The notes below the pieces were generated by a model, which saw nothing but the letters and a program-made list of their open reading frames with translations, was not told the origin of the DNA and searched no databases. Both the position numbers and the translations under genes were made by a program. A stretch of DNA of 64,000 bases from Ancylomarina sp963977525 (GTDB lineage Bacteria; Bacteroidota; Bacteroidia; Bacteroidales; Marinifilaceae): NCBI GenBank assembly GCA_963977525.1, contig CAXBPC010000002.1:1-64000 (forward strand), given 5' to 3'. Shown here one piece after another: positions 25,605 to 35,190 of this stretch (its first letter is position 1; each line of letters starts with the position of its first letter).

Positions 25605-28577
25605 TTAAAATTTCACGTTTAATCCAAACAAGAATGTTCTTGGTCTTGGATATACATCATTGTCAATACCACTGTTAATTTCAGGATCTAATCCACTATA
25701 ATCAGTGAAAACAAATGCATTTTGAACTGTTGCAAATGCTCTCGCGTTCATGTCAAAACCTAGAAGAGGTTTCAATATCTTAGTAAAGTTATATCCTAGA
25801 GTAATATTATCTATTCTTAAGAATGATGCGTCTTCAAGGAAATAATCAGAATATTGTTGCGCAGTCTCAAACTTTGATTTATTAATCTCAGAAGGCATAT
25901 TTGTCAAATATTCATTTACTGTCATCTCTTGGTAACGACCACCTACAATAACATTGTTGTATATCTGCCCACCGATTCCAATTCTACCGTTAAATCCAAA
26001 ATCAAAATCTTTATACTTGATATAAGATGAGAATCCCATATTATAATCCTGAGCAGGATCTTTAGCATAGTATTTGTCGTCTGATGTTATCTGACCATCT
26101 TTATTTCTATCTACATAAAGTCCTTCAATAGGCTTGCCGTTAGCATTATATACTTGCTCAAATACATAGAAAGTATTTAGCGCGTGACCAACAGCATTGA
26201 TTTGGATAGTATTACCAACACCAACACCACTAATTCCACCTGTTTCTACACCTCTGTAATCAGGATCTTCATAGTTTGTCAAACGGGTAATTTCGTTTTT
26301 GTTATAAGAAAAGTTAAATCCAACCTCCCAATACAAATCGTCTTTATCCATTAGGACACCATTGATAGAGAATTCAAAACCATTGTTCTCCAAGTCACCA
26401 ACATTTGTAAGCAGTCTGTCAGTGAAGTTTGTTCCTGCAGGCACTGGGATTGTGTTTAATAGATCTTTAGTCTCACGTTTGTATACATCGAATGTACCGG
26501 TAATTCTGTTATTTAAGAATCCATAGTCGATACCTGCATTATAGGTTGTCGTTTTTTCCCACTCTAAACCTTCGTCGAATCCATCAGGTCTAATAAGAGT
26601 ATAAAATTGATCACCAAATTGATATCTTGTTCTTGAATCACTTAAACGATAAGTTCCTAAATATGGATAGTCACCACTATTTAATTCCTGCTGTCCAGTA
26701 ATACCATAACCCAATCGAACTTTAAGGCTACTAATTGCCTCAATATTTTTAACGAAAGCTTCTTCACTCATTCTCCAAGCAAAAGCTGCAGAAGGAAAAG
26801 TACCCCATCTGTTATCTTCATGAAATCTTGAAGAACCATCTTTACGCAAAGTGGCTGTAAGGATGTACTTATCTTTAAAGGTATAATTGGCTCTACCAAA
26901 GAAAGAAACTAAGTAGTTTTCTGTTTCATTTTTTGAATCTTCAATTTGGTCATTATTTCTGTCAACTTCGAAAGCTGTAGATTTAGACCAAAAATGTTGC
27001 CATTCGTAACCGGCCATTACATTTATTTTACTACTTAATGATGGAAGGTCTTTGTTGTAAGTTAGGTAGAAATCGATTAATTCATTCTTCTTTTCCTGAG
27101 TATAATCTCTTTTAACACCTGTAGAGGAAGCTCTTACCCATGAGGCATCTGGATCTGTATCAACATTACCATCACTATCAGAGTAGTCATATCCTAATTT
27201 CATACTTGCTTGTAAATCGGGAAGGAAGTGTAGTTTATAATCTGCTTGAAAATCTGCGATTACTCTCGATACTTCCGATTTATCATCTCTTTGTTGTAGT
27301 TGAGCAACAGGGTTACGTGTTCCATTCACGTTTCTAGATCCATCACTTGTTAACCATGTTGTATAACCGCCATAAATTCCAGTCTGATTAAAAACAGATT
27401 GTGTTGGATCGAAACGTATTGCATTCCCAATTGCACCATTATCAGCGAATTGATTTTCGATCATCATGTACTTTACTCCTACATTAATCTTTAAATGATC
27501 ATCTAAAAAGCTAGGATTAACATTTAAAGTTCCTGTAGTTCTCTGCATTTCAGAAGTCTGCAAAATACCATTCTGATCTGTGTAACCAGCAGAAACTCTA
27601 AATGGGATGTTTTTGTAAGAACCTGAAATACCAACATTATGCTCTTGACCCGATGCATTTCTGTAAATCTCATCTTGCCAGTCGGTTGATGCTTGACCCA
27701 TTAATGCAGGGTTAACCGAAGAATTATTTAAAGCTCTCTCATTAACTAAAACTCTATATTCGTCAGCATTTAAAACGTCTATAGTTTCTTTAATTGTACC
27801 TATCGAAAATTTATTATCATAGGTGACTTGTAATTTTTGACCAGCTTTACCTTTTTTAGTTGTAATAAGAATTACACCATTGGAAGCTCGCGATCCGTAA
27901 ATAGCAGTTGCCGATGCATCTTTTAATACAGTAAAGGTTTCAATATCATTCGGATTTAATGAACTTAAAACATTACTCATTCCATCAATTCCCCTGTTAT
28001 CTAAAGGTATTCCATCAATTACAATTAATGGATCGTTACTTGCAGACATTGAAGAACCTCCACGAATTCGAATTGTAGATCCAGAACCTGGAGCACCTCC
28101 ATCACTGATGATTTGTACACCAGCAACTTTACCAACAATTAGGTCTTGAGGTGAACTGGTTGATCCTTGATTAAAGTCATCAGCTTTTACTGAAAATACC
28201 GATCCAGTAGCATCGTCTTTTCTTACTTGACCATAACCAATAACCATAACCTCGGAAAGGTTTTCGACGTCGGGACTTAAAACAATATTAAGTTGTGTTT
28301 GATCGCCAACAAGCATTTCCTGTCTTTTGTATCCAATGAAAGTAAATATCAAAGTAGAAGAAGCATCCGCTGAGATAGTATAGTGACCATCAATGTTGGT
28401 ACTTGTACCTACTGTTGTACCTTTAACAACTATTGAAACACCGGGTATCCCCATGCCATCGTTTGCATCGGTAACTGTACCAGTTACTACTCTCTCTTGA
28501 GCTTGCGAAATGGTAATTGAACACACCATAACCAACAAGAGAAGCAGCTTTCTGAACATACTAATGTTAAGTTTCAT
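25605..28577 (-). CDS. susC: SusC/RagA TonB-dependent outer-membrane transporter
   Basis: 990-residue TonB-dependent receptor that imports maltooligosaccharides. Signal peptide (MFRKLLLLLVMVCSITISQA) then a carboxypeptidase-regulatory beta-sandwich (GTVTDANDGMGIPGVSIVVKG, about 30-110), the SusC TonB-box-adjacent segment VMVIGYGQVRKDDATG, the plug with IRIRGGSSMSASNDPLIVIDG and YGSRASNGVILITTKKG, and a 22-strand barrel ending in RTFLFGLNVKF. No N-terminal anti-sigma-interacting extension is present, consistent with control by the LacI-type regulator rather than ECF sigma/anti-sigma. First gene of the minus-strand arm. An operator-like 13-mer lies 65 bp upstream of the ATG. Confidence 0.96.
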   Translation of the reverse strand: MKLNISMFRKLLLLLVMVCSITISQAQERVVTGTVTDANDGMGIPGVSIVVKGTTVGTSTNIDGHYTISADASSTLIFTFIGYKRQEMLVGDQTQLNIVLSPDVENLSEVMVIGYGQVRKDDATGSVFSVKADDFNQGSTSSPQDLIVGKVAGVQIISDGGAPGSGSTIRIRGGSSMSASNDPLIVIDGIPLDNRGIDGMSNVLSSLNPNDIETFTVLKDASATAIYGSRASNGVILITTKKGKAGQKLQVTYDNKFSIGTIKETIDVLNADEYRVLVNERALNNSSVNPALMGQASTDWQDEIYRNASGQEHNVGISGSYKNIPFRVSAGYTDQNGILQTSEMQRTTGTLNVNPSFLDDHLKINVGVKYMMIENQFADNGAIGNAIRFDPTQSVFNQTGIYGGYTTWLTSDGSRNVNGTRNPVAQLQQRDDKSEVSRVIADFQADYKLHFLPDLQASMKLGYDYSDSDGNVDTDPDASWVRASSTGVKRDYTQEKKNELIDFYLTYNKDLPSLSSKINVMAGYEWQHFWSKSTAFEVDRNNDQIEDSKNETENYLVSFFGRANYTFKDKYILTATLRKDGSSRFHEDNRWGTFPSAAFAWRMSEEAFVKNIEAISSLKVRLGYGITGQQELNSGDYPYLGTYRLSDSRTRYQFGDQFYTLIRPDGFDEGLEWEKTTTYNAGIDYGFLNNRITGTFDVYKRETKDLLNTIPVPAGTNFTDRLLTNVGDLENNGFEFSINGVLMDKDDLYWEVGFNFSYNKNEITRLTNYEDPDYRGVETGGISGVGVGNTIQINAVGHALNTFYVFEQVYNANGKPIEGLYVDRNKDGQITSDDKYYAKDPAQDYNMGFSSYIKYKDFDFGFNGRIGIGGQIYNNVIVGGRYQEMTVNEYLTNMPSEINKSKFETAQQYSDYFLEDASFLRIDNITLGYNFTKILKPLLGFDMNARAFATVQNAFVFTDYSGLDPEINSGIDNDVYPRPRTFLFGLNVKF

Positions 28578-28641
28578 AAATGTAAATTTAAGATAAATAA
28601 GAAGTTAGATCTGATGATAATATTTGAGATGAAATCAGTTT

Positions 28642-28654
28642 TAAAACGTTTCCG
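28642..28654. promoter_or_regulatory. Degenerate LacI-type operator at the susC promoter
   Basis: TAAAACGTTTCCG matches the reverse complement of CGCAAACGTTTGA at 11 of 13 positions and keeps the AAACGTTT core. It is about 65 bp upstream of the susC ATG, a suitable place for a repressor or activator. Confidence 0.45.
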
Positions 28655-28884
28655 TTAAATAAACCTGAATACATATCTATTATATACTACCACCGTTTTC
28701 GATTTAGTTTTAGCTTACAATTATTGAACTCAATGTTTCCGACTATGAATCTCCTTTTTTGTATGCTAATTTTAACTAAACCTTAAGCTAGTCTTAATTG
28801 TTTTATGACTTAAAGTTAAAAAATGTGTAATTATTCATTTAGTTGATTGGTAGTTAACAAGTTTAAAATCGTCGCAAACGTCAC

Positions 28885-28897
28885 CGCAAACGTTTGA
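28885..28897. promoter_or_regulatory. LacI-type operator between susC and the regulator gene
   Basis: CGCAAACGTTTGA with perfect palindromic core CAAACGTTTG; a direct half-repeat CGCAAACG sits 12 bp to its left (28873-28880). It lies in the 500-bp divergent region, 308 bp from susC and 179 bp from the LacI-family gene, so it may serve autoregulation as well as the sus arm. Confidence 0.6.
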
Positions 28898-28903
28898 TAT
28901 TTT

Positions 28904-28917
28904 CATATGCGCATATG
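28904..28917. promoter_or_regulatory. 14-bp perfect palindrome CATATGCGCATATG
   Basis: Perfect palindrome seven bases from the LacI-type operator in the divergent promoter region. Alternating purine-pyrimidine with a GCGC centre. Possibly a second regulator's site; no identity can be given. Confidence 0.4.
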
Positions 28918-29075
28918 TTAATATGATTGGTTCATTAACAAGCTTTAACAAATTGTTGTTTTATTACTATATTTACACTTAGTAGGAATTACATTAGTTA
29001 TCATCTATATTCATATTAATAAGATTATAAGGGTTTTACGTTGTGTGAATTGTAGTAGTAATATAATAAAAATAT

Positions 29076-30089
29076 ATGAGAAGTGGACAGGTCACCATTA
29101 AGGATATTGCTAAAGAATTAGGCATTTCAGCTTCAACAGTCTCAAGAGCTTTGAAAGATCATCCTGATATTAGTGTTAAAACTAAAGAAGCAGTTAATGC
29201 CTTAGCAAAAGCCTGGCACTATAAGCCTAATGCAGTTGCATTAAGTTTAAGGAGCAGTAAGAGTAATGTGATTGGTGTGATAATTCCTGAAATTGTACAT
29301 CATTTTTTCTCATCTGTTATAAGTGGTATTGAAAAAATTGCTCACGACGCTGGTTATAATGTAATGATTTTTCAGTCAAACGAATCCTTTAAGCGTGAAC
29401 TAGATAATGTACAAGCCTTATTGTCAAGCCGTGTTGATGGTGTTTTGGTTTCAATGTCAAAAGAAACTAAGGACTTTGAGCATTTTAGAGAGTTAAGAAG
29501 TAATGGAATTCCAATTGTGTTTTTCGATCGTATTTGTAATGAACTTTCTTCGGATAATGTGATTGTTGATGATTTTGCTGGAGCTTTTTCAGCTGTTCAG
29601 CATCTTATAGATACAGGATGTAAGCGAATAGTACATTTATCCGCTCCACAACACATGCTTTTAGGGCAAAATAGACAAAAAGGGTATCGACAGGCTTTGC
29701 TTAAGAATAAGTTACCTATTGATGACGATTTGGTTATTAAGTGTGATAGTTTTGATGAGGCTAAAGAGTTAGTTCCAGGTTTATTGGCTTTACCAGATCG
29801 TCCTGATGCGATTTTTGCTGTAAATGAATTGACAGCAGCAGGAGCATTAATTGTAGTTAAAAAAGCAGGCTTGCGTGTTCCTGAAGATATTTCAATTATT
29901 GGTTTTACCGATGGCATAGTATCTAGAGTTACTGATCCAGCATTAACGACATTGGAGCAGCATGGTCGTGAAGTTGGTTTAAAAGCAACCGAATTACTAC
30001 TCGAAAGAATGAAAGAGGGAGGTATGGATTATGAACCCGTTACTCGTGTCGTAAAAACATCATTGGTCGTTCGAGAGTCTACAAAGTAG
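29076..30089 (+). CDS. LacI-family transcriptional regulator of the alpha-glucan locus
   Basis: 337-residue LacI/GalR regulator. N-terminal HTH (residues 5-50) with VTIKDIAKELGISASTVSRALK, the hinge helix around NAVALSLRSSKSNVIGVIIP, then a periplasmic-binding-protein-like effector domain including FFSSVISGIEKIAHDAGYNVMI and a C-terminal DPALTTLEQHGREVG motif. It stands between the divergent sus arm and the sugar-import/phosphorylase arm. LacI-type control of maltose PULs replaces SusR in many Flavobacteriia-like and marine Bacteroidota. The palindrome CAAACGTTTG near its gene and on both arms is the obvious target. The effector is probably a maltose-like sugar (inference). Confidence 0.95.
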   Translation: MRSGQVTIKDIAKELGISASTVSRALKDHPDISVKTKEAVNALAKAWHYKPNAVALSLRSSKSNVIGVIIPEIVHHFFSSVISGIEKIAHDAGYNVMIFQSNESFKRELDNVQALLSSRVDGVLVSMSKETKDFEHFRELRSNGIPIVFFDRICNELSSDNVIVDDFAGAFSAVQHLIDTGCKRIVHLSAPQHMLLGQNRQKGYRQALLKNKLPIDDDLVIKCDSFDEAKELVPGLLALPDRPDAIFAVNELTAAGALIVVKKAGLRVPEDISIIGFTDGIVSRVTDPALTTLEQHGREVGLKATELLLERMKEGGMDYEPVTRVVKTSLVVRESTK

Positions 30090-30173
30090 AATTAAGATAT
30101 AAATTTGAATAGAGTCTCTATTAACCATTTCGTGTTAGTAGAGATTTTTTTTTTTGGTTTTTTTTTATTTCTC

Positions 30174-30186
30174 CGCAACCGTTTGA
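30174..30186. promoter_or_regulatory. LacI-type operator upstream of the transporter/phosphorylase operon
   Basis: CGCAACCGTTTGA differs from the 28885 site at one position. It is 345 bp upstream of the MFS transporter start and 85 bp past the regulator stop, so it fits a shared regulon for both arms. Confidence 0.5.
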
Positions 30187-30501
30187 AATGCGATGTAGCT
30201 CAATGTTTATAGGTGTTTTTGTGTTTGATGTTCTACTGATTTTTTGATATTCTGTGAAATTTAATCTATTTTTGAATTCAGAGGGAAACCTCTATTCCGA
30301 CTATATTATAATAATTACTTCCTTTATTATTGATCTCAAAACCTAGCAGAAGCTATGTTTAATTGAGATTGGTACCTTATATTTTAGGTAGCACATATTG
30401 AGTTAGTCTTTCATGTGCTTCAATCTTCGTGATATTTTTTTGTGAAAAATGGTTGTTCTTTTTAATAGCATTGCTTTAAGAGAAGAATGCCTCATTTTAA
30501 A

Positions 30502-30517
30502 TGTATCAATTGATACA
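30502..30517. promoter_or_regulatory. 16-bp perfect palindrome before the transporter ATG
   Basis: TGTATCAATTGATACA is a perfect palindrome ending 13 bp before the chosen ATG. It could be an operator overlapping the leader or an mRNA hairpin affecting translation. If the upstream ATG at 30501 were used it would be coding, which seems less likely. Confidence 0.45.
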
Positions 30518-30530
30518 AAATGAAAATCTA

Positions 30531-31928
30531 ATGAATAAACAACCTCGTTTAAATTTTTGGCAGATCTGGAATGTAAGTTTTGGATTCTTAGGAATACAGA
30601 TGGGTTTTGCTTTGCAAGGTGCAAATGTAAGCCGTGTATTATCTAGTTTAGGAGCAGACTTGCATCATTTATCTCTATTTTGGTTGGCAGCACCCGTAAT
30701 GGGTTTAATCGTTCAGCCAATAGTGGGAGGGGCAAGCGATCGTACTTGGAATCGTTTTGGACGTAGAGGTCCATATATATTAGGCGGTGCTATTATTGCA
30801 GCTTTGTCTATGTTTTTTATGCCTAATGCAGGTCTAGCTGTTAAAATTATGCCACCTCTTGTATTTGGTGCGGTGATGTTCGCTTTAATGGATGGTTCTT
30901 TCAATATAACTATGCAACCCTTTAGAGCACTTGTTGCAGATATGACTCCGGAAGGACAAAGAGATGCTGGATATTCTATTCAAAGTTTCTTAATTAATAC
31001 AGGAGCTGTACTTGGATCAATTTTACCATTTGTACTGACTAATGTTCTTGGAGTTAGCAATGTTGATCCTGATGGAGGAGTACCTTCATCGGTGATTTGG
31101 TCTTTTTATATAGGAGGAGGCATATTGCTATTATCTGTAATTTGGACAGTTTTCCGTACTAAAGAATACGCACCAAAAGAATATGCAGAGTATAAGGGAT
31201 TGGAAGTTGAATCAAAAGAAAAAAAGGAAAAGGGTAGTTTACGTGGCTTCTTAAAACTTTTGAAGAATACGCCAAAGACTATGATGCAATTATCTGTGGT
31301 ACAGTTTTTCTCATGGTTCTCTCTTTATCTGATGTGGGTTTACACAACTTATGCATTAGCTCAACATTCATGGGGATGTTCTATTGAAGATGTAAAATCA
31401 GAGTCTTTCCAGGATGCTGGAGACTGGGTTGGAATTTTGTTTGCTGGTTATAGTTTATTCGCAGCAATCTTCTCAATCTTCATGTCACGTCTTGCAAACA
31501 AGTTTGGTAGAAAAACAGTTTATTCTTTCGCATTGCTTTTAGGAGGTGTAGGGTATTTATCTACTTACCTATTTAGTGGTGGTGATTTAATTCATTTAAA
31601 CTTGTTAATAACGGAGGTTGATATTCCTTCTAGTGCTGCTCTATGGTTGCTTCCTATGGCTGGTGTAGGAATTGCATGGGCTGCGATTTTAGCTATGCCT
31701 TATTCTATATTATCAGATTCACTACCAGCAGATAAGATGGGCGTTTATATGGGGATTTTCAATTTTACTATTGCCGGGCCACAAATTATTAGTGGAATCG
31801 TTGCTGGTGAAATATTGAGATACTTTTTTGCAGGAGAGGCAATTTACATTATGGTGATTGCAGGAGTTTCTATGTTGCTTGGAGCAATCTCGGTTGTTTT
31901 TGTTAAGCAAAATAAAGCTGTTAATTAA
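30531..31928 (+). CDS. MFS sugar transporter (SLC45/GPH-like, probable maltose importer)
   Basis: 465-residue, 12-segment major facilitator. Typical sequence: PRLNFWQIWNVSFGFLGIQM at the N-terminus, the loop motif GGASDRTWNRFGRRGPYILG between segments 2 and 3, and RLANKFGRKTVYSFALLLG between segments 8 and 9. A cytoplasmic charged loop EVESKEKKEKG splits the two halves. This type is usually found beside maltose or sucrose phosphorylase genes in Bacteroidota. It is followed 15 bp later by beta-phosphoglucomutase and then maltose phosphorylase, so imported maltose is the likely cargo. Start at ATG 30531 rather than 30501, since the ten extra residues cross a palindrome. Confidence 0.92.
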   Translation: MNKQPRLNFWQIWNVSFGFLGIQMGFALQGANVSRVLSSLGADLHHLSLFWLAAPVMGLIVQPIVGGASDRTWNRFGRRGPYILGGAIIAALSMFFMPNAGLAVKIMPPLVFGAVMFALMDGSFNITMQPFRALVADMTPEGQRDAGYSIQSFLINTGAVLGSILPFVLTNVLGVSNVDPDGGVPSSVIWSFYIGGGILLLSVIWTVFRTKEYAPKEYAEYKGLEVESKEKKEKGSLRGFLKLLKNTPKTMMQLSVVQFFSWFSLYLMWVYTTYALAQHSWGCSIEDVKSESFQDAGDWVGILFAGYSLFAAIFSIFMSRLANKFGRKTVYSFALLLGGVGYLSTYLFSGGDLIHLNLLITEVDIPSSAALWLLPMAGVGIAWAAILAMPYSILSDSLPADKMGVYMGIFNFTIAGPQIISGIVAGEILRYFFAGEAIYIMVIAGVSMLLGAISVVFVKQNKAVN

Positions 31929-31943
31929 TAATTTTTGTTTGAG

Positions 31944-32603
31944 ATGGAAAAGATTAGTGCATGTATTTTTGATTTAGATGGTGTTGTTGTAGATACAGCA
32001 AAGTACCACTATATAGCTTGGAAAAGCTTAGCCAACGGATTAGGCTTCGATTTTACGGAGGAAGATAATGAGCGTTTAAAAGGTGTAAGCCGTATGCGTT
32101 CACTTGAAATTCTTATGGAAATAGGAGGTGTCGATCTTGATGAGGAAACTCAACTAAAATTGGCAGCTAAAAAGAACGAGGAATATTTAGAATACATTTT
32201 AAAAATGACACCAGATGAAATTCTTCCTGGAGTGAAGAATCTTTTCGATGATCTTAAAACTAAAGATATTAAGATCGCTTTGGGGTCTGCTAGCAAGAAT
32301 GCAATGATCATTCTTGACCAATTAAAGTTGACTTCATATTTTGATGCCATTGTTGATGGTACCCATGTTAGTAATGCCAAACCTGATCCTGAAGTGTTTT
32401 TAAAAGGAGCAGAGCTTGTAGGATTCGAACCAGCGAATTGTGTTGTGTTCGAAGATGCAGAAGCTGGTGTTGAAGCAGCTATTAATGGTGGCATGCGATG
32501 TGTCGGAATAGGCTCACCTAAGGTTTTAGGTAAAGCCAATTTTGTGGTTCCTGGCTTCGAAGGATTTTCTTTTGAAACATTGGAATCAGGTTTAAAAAAG
32601 TAG
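31944..32603 (+). CDS. pgmB: Beta-phosphoglucomutase
   Basis: 219-residue HAD-superfamily mutase converting beta-glucose-1-phosphate to glucose-6-phosphate. Motif I is FDLDGVVVDTAKYHYIAWK (nucleophile and acid/base Asp, plus the cap-linked H-x-x-AW), the cap contains LKGVSRMRSLEIL, motif II is GSASKNA, motif III lysine is in NAKPDPEVF, and motif IV is FEDAEAGVEAA. It lies between the sugar transporter and GH65 phosphorylase genes, which makes the beta-specific assignment firm. Start at ATG 31944; the longer frame begins with TTG. Confidence 0.96.
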   Translation: MEKISACIFDLDGVVVDTAKYHYIAWKSLANGLGFDFTEEDNERLKGVSRMRSLEILMEIGGVDLDEETQLKLAAKKNEEYLEYILKMTPDEILPGVKNLFDDLKTKDIKIALGSASKNAMIILDQLKLTSYFDAIVDGTHVSNAKPDPEVFLKGAELVGFEPANCVVFEDAEAGVEAAINGGMRCVGIGSPKVLGKANFVVPGFEGFSFETLESGLKK

Positions 32604-32697
32604 TAGAATGGGATTTTATCCCTTATACGATATTAAGAAGCAGATTACTATCGGTTCCCAATCGATTATTGGTGCTGTAATCTAAAATTGAAGTAAA

Positions 32698-35007
32698 ATG
32701 AACGAGTATTTAAAGCATGATGAGTGGTGTATTATCGAGGAGGGATTTAATCCTGAAAATCACCGATCATCTGAAAGTATATTTAGTCTTGGTAACGGAA
32801 ATATGGGGCATCGAGCTATGTTCGAAGAACAGTATTCCGGAGAGACTCTACAAGGAACCTATATAGCTGGCGTTTATTATCCTGATAAAACCAGAGTAGG
32901 TTGGTGGAAAAACGGTTACCCTGAATATTTCGCTAAGGTGCTTAATGCGCCAAATTGGATTGGTATCGACGTTAAAGTAAACGGTGAGATGCTTGATTTA
33001 GCTAAATGTGAGGTAAGCGAATTTGTTCGAACGCTAAACATGAAAGAAGGCGTATTGGAACGTTCTTTTGTTGCGACTTTAGCTAATGGGAATAAAGTTA
33101 AGATTGAAGCTAAAAGGTTTTTGAGCATTGTGACTTCTGAGCTTGGCGTGATTCGCTATTCTGTTACTGCTCTTAATTTTGAAGGTAAAATCTGTTTCAA
33201 TTCTTATATCGATGCTGACGTTAAAAACGAAGATTCGAATTACGACGAGAAATTTTGGGATATCCTAAATACCAAATCGGTTACAGGTGAAGCTTATATT
33301 ACAGCTCGCACTAAAAAGCTTGATTTCCATGTTTGTATGAACATGCGTTATTCAGTTTTGAAGAACGGACTTGATATTGCAACCAAAGCTGATATTGTTG
33401 AGAAAGATAAGTATGTTGCTAATACTGTTGAACTAGACGTAAAACAAGGCGAGGAAATAAGCTTTTATAAATACGTAGGTGTTTTAAGTTCATTAAACCA
33501 CAGCAAAACAGAGCTTAGTTGTAATGCGGCAAAGGTATCTTCTGCAGCTTTCGAAAAGGGATATGATGCTTTATTGGAAGAGCATGTAACTGCATGGGCT
33601 GAAAAATGGTCTATATCTGATATTGTAATTGAAGGTGATGTTGCCGCACAGCAAGCTATACGTTTCAATATCTTCCAGCTGAACCAAACCTATACTGGTG
33701 AAGATGAGCGTTTGAATATTGGACCTAAAGGATTCACTGGTGAGAAATACGGAGGGTCAACCTATTGGGATACTGAAGCTTATTGTGTGCCATTCTATTT
33801 GAGTACATCTCGACCTGAGGTGACTCGTAATCTATTAATCTACCGTCATAAACAATTGCAAAAAGCGATTGAGAATGCTGAGAAATTAGGATTTAATAGT
33901 GGCGCTGCTCTTTATCCAATGGTTACAATGAATGGTGAAGAGTGTCATAATGAGTGGGAAATTACGTTTGAAGAGATTCACCGTAATGGAGCCATTGCTT
34001 TTGCCATTTACAATTACATTCGTCACACTGACGATAAGAATTACTTGGCCGAATATGGCCTTGATGTATTGGTTGGGATTTCACGTTTTTGGAGCCAAAG
34101 AATAACTTACTCTGCAGCGAAAAATAAATATGTAATGCTTGGCGTTACTGGACCTAACGAGTACGAGAATAATGTAAACAACAACTGGTATACAAATACT
34201 ATTGCATGTTGGTGCATGTCTTATACTCAAGATGCTTTCAAATATGTGAAAGAAAGCAACCCTACGCGTTACAAAGAAATTATTAAGAATTTAAATTTTG
34301 ATTTCGATACCGAAACGGCTAGATGGAGCGATATTGTTGAGAACATGCATTTCCCTACTGATGAGGAAACAGGTGTATTTATGCAGCAAGATGGTTTCAT
34401 GGATAAAGAGCAGTTGATGGCTTCCGATCTGGATCCTCAATCCCGTCCTATTAACCAATCTTGGTCTTGGGATAGAATTCTTCGTTCATGTTTCATTAAA
34501 CAAGCCGATGTTTTACAAGGTGTTTATTTGTTTGAGGAGAATTATGATATTGAAACCATAAAGAAGAATTATAACTTCTATGAGCCAAGAACACTACATG
34601 AGTCGTCATTATCGCCATGTATTCATTCAATTTTAGCATCTAAAATTGGTGATATCGATAGCGCTTACGATATGTACTTGAGAACGTCTCGATTAGATCT
34701 TGATGATTATAATCGCGAAGCTCACGAAGGTCTTCATATTACCAGTATGGCTGGTACATGGATGTCGATTGTAGAAGGTTTTGGAGGTATGCGTGTGGTT
34801 AATGGACAAATTAGCCTGAAACCTCTTATTCCTGGACAATGGAAATCTTATTCTTTTAAAGTTTTATTCCGTGGTAACCTGCTTAATATTTATGTGTCAG
34901 CTGACGAGGTTGGCGTGATTAATGAAGAAGGTGAAGACGTTTCAATCTTTATAAAAGATGATGAATATAAAATAGAGAAGAGTAGCAGTCTTGTAATAGA
35001 AAACTAA
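32698..35007 (+). CDS. mapA: GH65 maltose phosphorylase
   Basis: 769-residue GH65 enzyme that splits maltose with phosphate into glucose and beta-glucose-1-phosphate in the cytoplasm. No signal peptide. N-terminal beta-sandwich (about 1-270), linker, (alpha/alpha)6 barrel with WDTEAYCVPFYLSTSRPEVT, ALYPMVTMNGEECHNEWEIT and the catalytic-acid region GVTGPNEYENNVNNNWYTN (Glu of NEYE), and the phosphate-binding HESSLSPCIHSI near residue 635. The NEYENNVNNNWYTN form is characteristic of maltose rather than trehalose phosphorylases. Cotranscribed with pgmB and the MFS transporter, then a terminator. Confidence 0.94.
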   Translation: MNEYLKHDEWCIIEEGFNPENHRSSESIFSLGNGNMGHRAMFEEQYSGETLQGTYIAGVYYPDKTRVGWWKNGYPEYFAKVLNAPNWIGIDVKVNGEMLDLAKCEVSEFVRTLNMKEGVLERSFVATLANGNKVKIEAKRFLSIVTSELGVIRYSVTALNFEGKICFNSYIDADVKNEDSNYDEKFWDILNTKSVTGEAYITARTKKLDFHVCMNMRYSVLKNGLDIATKADIVEKDKYVANTVELDVKQGEEISFYKYVGVLSSLNHSKTELSCNAAKVSSAAFEKGYDALLEEHVTAWAEKWSISDIVIEGDVAAQQAIRFNIFQLNQTYTGEDERLNIGPKGFTGEKYGGSTYWDTEAYCVPFYLSTSRPEVTRNLLIYRHKQLQKAIENAEKLGFNSGAALYPMVTMNGEECHNEWEITFEEIHRNGAIAFAIYNYIRHTDDKNYLAEYGLDVLVGISRFWSQRITYSAAKNKYVMLGVTGPNEYENNVNNNWYTNTIACWCMSYTQDAFKYVKESNPTRYKEIIKNLNFDFDTETARWSDIVENMHFPTDEETGVFMQQDGFMDKEQLMASDLDPQSRPINQSWSWDRILRSCFIKQADVLQGVYLFEENYDIETIKKNYNFYEPRTLHESSLSPCIHSILASKIGDIDSAYDMYLRTSRLDLDDYNREAHEGLHITSMAGTWMSIVEGFGGMRVVNGQISLKPLIPGQWKSYSFKVLFRGNLLNIYVSADEVGVINEEGEDVSIFIKDDEYKIEKSSSLVIEN

Positions 35008-35020
35008 TCGCTCTAATGAA

Positions 35021-35072
35021 AAATTGGCTTGCTGAATTGTGTATAAGAACAAGGATTGCAAGCCAATTTTTT
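35021..35072 (+). terminator. Terminator after maltose phosphorylase
   Basis: AAATTGGCTTGC / GCAAGCCAATTT perfect 12-bp stem with a 27-nt loop followed by a T-run. It separates the transporter/phosphorylase operon from the glycosidase genes. Confidence 0.88.
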
Positions 35073-35190
35073 TTTACCTTTTTAGGTAATTACGAAACAG
35101 GATTAGATCTTGTGTATTTTTATATGGGATACTAATCACACAACTCAACAACCAGACTTCCGATTTTAGCGGAAAAACAACAACTTAACC

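Larger units (their letters stand above)
30090..30530. other. 440-bp intergenic region before the transporter operon
   Basis: Starts with a possible terminator after the regulator gene (AGTCTCTATTAAC / AGTAGAGA arms before a T-rich run at 30146-30168), then the CGCAACCGTTTGA operator, and ends with a perfect palindrome just before the transporter start. No ORF worth reporting. Confidence 0.5.
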
